Of a DNA stretch of 6,971 nucleotides, positions 5,732 through 6,971 are shown in pieces. The stretch is taken from NCBI GenBank assembly GCA_029880775.1, contig JAOUNV010000102.1, forward strand, positions 1-6,971, written 5' to 3'. The position numbers and the translations under genes were made by a program. The notes under the pieces were generated by a model that had not been told where the DNA came from, searched no databases, and was given only the letters and a program-made list of their open reading frames with translations. Each line of letters opens with the position of its first letter. Within the stretch, counting starts at the first letter, position 1. This DNA comes from Nitrospinota bacterium (GTDB taxonomy: Bacteria > Nitrospinota_A > UBA7883).

Positions 5732-6971
5732 TTAAGCTTTTTCCATTTGTTCAACTTCTTCATTGCTCACGGCGGGATCATCCTCCGCCTCGCCACCCAT
5801 CTTGCCGGGAGTGATCTCCTCGAACTTGATGTATGGCGTGCTCCTGGGGGCTTTCACCATCCTCGCGTCCGGTTCGATACCCACTCCATCCAGGAATGTT
5901 CCCAGGCCAACGCGGGCGATAAACTCTCCCACCCTTTCGTGCTCCATGGCGTTTTCGCCCCAGAACTCCCAAATTCTTTCCACAAGATCGTACAACTTTT
6001 CGTAGTCCTCTTCGGTTTTCAGCGGCATGAAGGGAACAAGTTGGAGGCCCATGGTATCGCCGATCTTCAAGGTGCGTTTTCCACCCAGGAGTATGGTCAC
6101 TCCCTTTTCCACGCCTGGGCGCAGGGCCTTGTGCATGACGTTTATACAGTGCATGCAGCGGACGCATTCCTTGTTGTCTATCTCTATCTTGTCGTCATTG
6201 AGGGCAATGCATTTGGTGGGGCATCGGCTGATGACGTTTTCCTCGACAAAATCCGCGCCATGCTCCGCAACAAACGCAGCCACCTCTTTTTGGTCCACGC
6301 GGATGTCATCCTTCCAGGTGCCGATGATCGGCATGTCACTTCGCTGCATGCTTGCGGCGCAGTCGTTGGCGCAGCCAGAGAGCTTGAACTTGTATTTATA
6401 AGGAAACTCCGGCCTGTGAAGCTCGCTGATATAGCGGTTTGTCAGATTGGTGGTAGTTTTCATTGTGTCAAAGCAGGCCATCTCGCACCTGGCCTCCCCC
6501 ACACAGCATGCCAGGGTGCGCAGGGCGCCGCCGGAGCCGCCCAAGTCCCACCCGTTCTCGAACAGTTCCTCGGCCGCCTCGAATGTGGTCTTATTGTCAC
6601 TGCCCAAAAGCAGGATGTCTCCTGTCATTCCATGCAGTTGCATGATGCCAGCGCTATGCTTTTCCCATATGTCGCACAGGTTCCGCAGCGATTCTGTGGA
6701 GTATACCCATCCCGCCGGGGGAATTACACGAACAGTGTGGAACTGGGCGATGTCGGGATACTCTTCGGCAAGCTCTGAATACCTGGCGATGACTCCTCCG
6801 CCATATCCATCCACGTTGAGCACTGTTCCCTGCCAGTAGTTCCATTTGTCCTCATAGGATTGGTTCAACTGGCCAAGCAACTGCTCCACCTGCGGTTTTT
6901 TCTTGGACCACTCCTTTAGGTCCTTGGCGAAGGAAGGCCAAGGGCCATCCAGCAGCTCGTCCACCATGGGA
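5732..6971 (-). CDS. dsrA: DsrA, dissimilatory sulfite reductase alpha subunit (5' end probably cut by window edge)
   Basis: DsrA forms the alpha2beta2 sulfite reductase with DsrB. The first visible ATG is at 6967, but the codon before it is CCC (Pro), and known DsrA proteins read TPM(L/V)D-L--GPWPSF here. The Met is therefore probably internal, with roughly 8-10 residues outside the window. Counting from that Met, siroheme and cluster ligands are Cys155 and Cys161 (CVGEARC) and Cys199 and Cys203 (CANDC). The spacings (5, 37 and 3 residues between) equal those of Desulfovibrio DsrA as I recall them. Arg150 and Lys191, 193 and 195 lie where sulfite and siroheme contacts are expected. The ferredoxin domain has Cys249 and Cys253 (CPTKC) and Cys268, 271 and 274 (CVRCMHC). 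The C-terminus ends in an acidic tail of about 20 residues after the conserved PRSTPYIKFEE region. The promoter of the cluster is not in the window. Confidence 0.97.
   Translation of the reverse strand, partial: PMVDELLDGPWPSFAKDLKEWSKKKPQVEQLLGQLNQSYEDKWNYWQGTVLNVDGYGGGVIARYSELAEEYPDIAQFHTVRVIPPAGWVYSTESLRNLCDIWEKHSAGIMQLHGMTGDILLLGSDNKTTFEAAEELFENGWDLGGSGGALRTLACCVGEARCEMACFDTMKTTTNLTNRYISELHRPEFPYKYKFKLSGCANDCAASMQRSDMPIIGTWKDDIRVDQKEVAAFVAEHGADFVEENVISRCPTKCIALNDDKIEIDNKECVRCMHCINVMHKALRPGVEKGVTILLGGKRTLKIGDTMGLQLVPFMPLKTEEDYEKLYDLVERIWEFWGENAMEHERVGEFIARVGLGTFLDGVGIEPDARMVKAPRSTPYIKFEEITPGKMGGEAEDDPAVSNEEVEQMEKA

Noticed and set aside
5348..6778. Long open frame (476 codons) on the plus strand opposite dsrA and dsrB
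   Set aside because: It lies antisense to two well-conserved genes, its translation shows no recognisable family, and such open frames arise readily opposite G+C-rich coding sequence.

Overview
The window is a single-direction stretch (all genes on the minus strand) of a dissimilatory sulfite reductase (dsr) gene cluster. Read in the direction of transcription, from the right edge to the left, the order is dsrA, dsrB, dsrL, dsrC, dsrM, dsrK. dsrA is probably cut at its 5' end by the right edge, and dsrK is cut at its 3' end by the left edge. No RNA gene, mobile element, CRISPR array or plus-strand gene is supported, and no gene-free stretch exceeds about 120 bases.

Layout: dsrA and dsrB (5732-6971 and 4631-5713) encode the siroheme [4Fe-4S] sulfite reductase and are 18 nt apart. 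dsrL (2793-4619), an iron-sulfur flavoprotein of the GltD family, follows after 11 nt; a run of eight G sits at that junction. After dsrL there is a 99-nt gap holding a hairpin over the dsrL stop codon, a plausible sigma70-type promoter and a small leader hairpin before dsrC (2361-2693). A second gap of 118 nt, with a weak inverted repeat, precedes dsrM (1499-2242). dsrK starts 3 nt after the dsrM stop codon, so the two are probably translationally coupled.

How they work together: DsrAB interconverts sulfite and sulfur at the sulfide or persulfide level, carried on the two C-terminal cysteines of DsrC. DsrMK is the membrane module that exchanges electrons between quinone and the DsrC thiol, disulfide or trisulfide. 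DsrL links NAD(P)H to DsrAB. All key cofactor ligands I could look for are present, so the set looks functional.

Organism: an uncultured bacterium of moderately high G+C is likely, but I cannot place it. DsrL directly behind dsrAB, the absence of dsrD after dsrB, a short five-helix DsrM and an oxidative-looking sequence after the DsrB cysteine motif all lean towards a sulfur oxidiser or a lineage between the oxidative and reductive groups. On the other hand, dsrEFH is not in the usual B-to-C interval, and DsrL carries a dibasic motif that suggests NADP(H). The direction of the pathway therefore cannot be settled from this window. The system itself is known; the less usual points are the DsrL insertion, the separate dsrC control region and this mix of traits.
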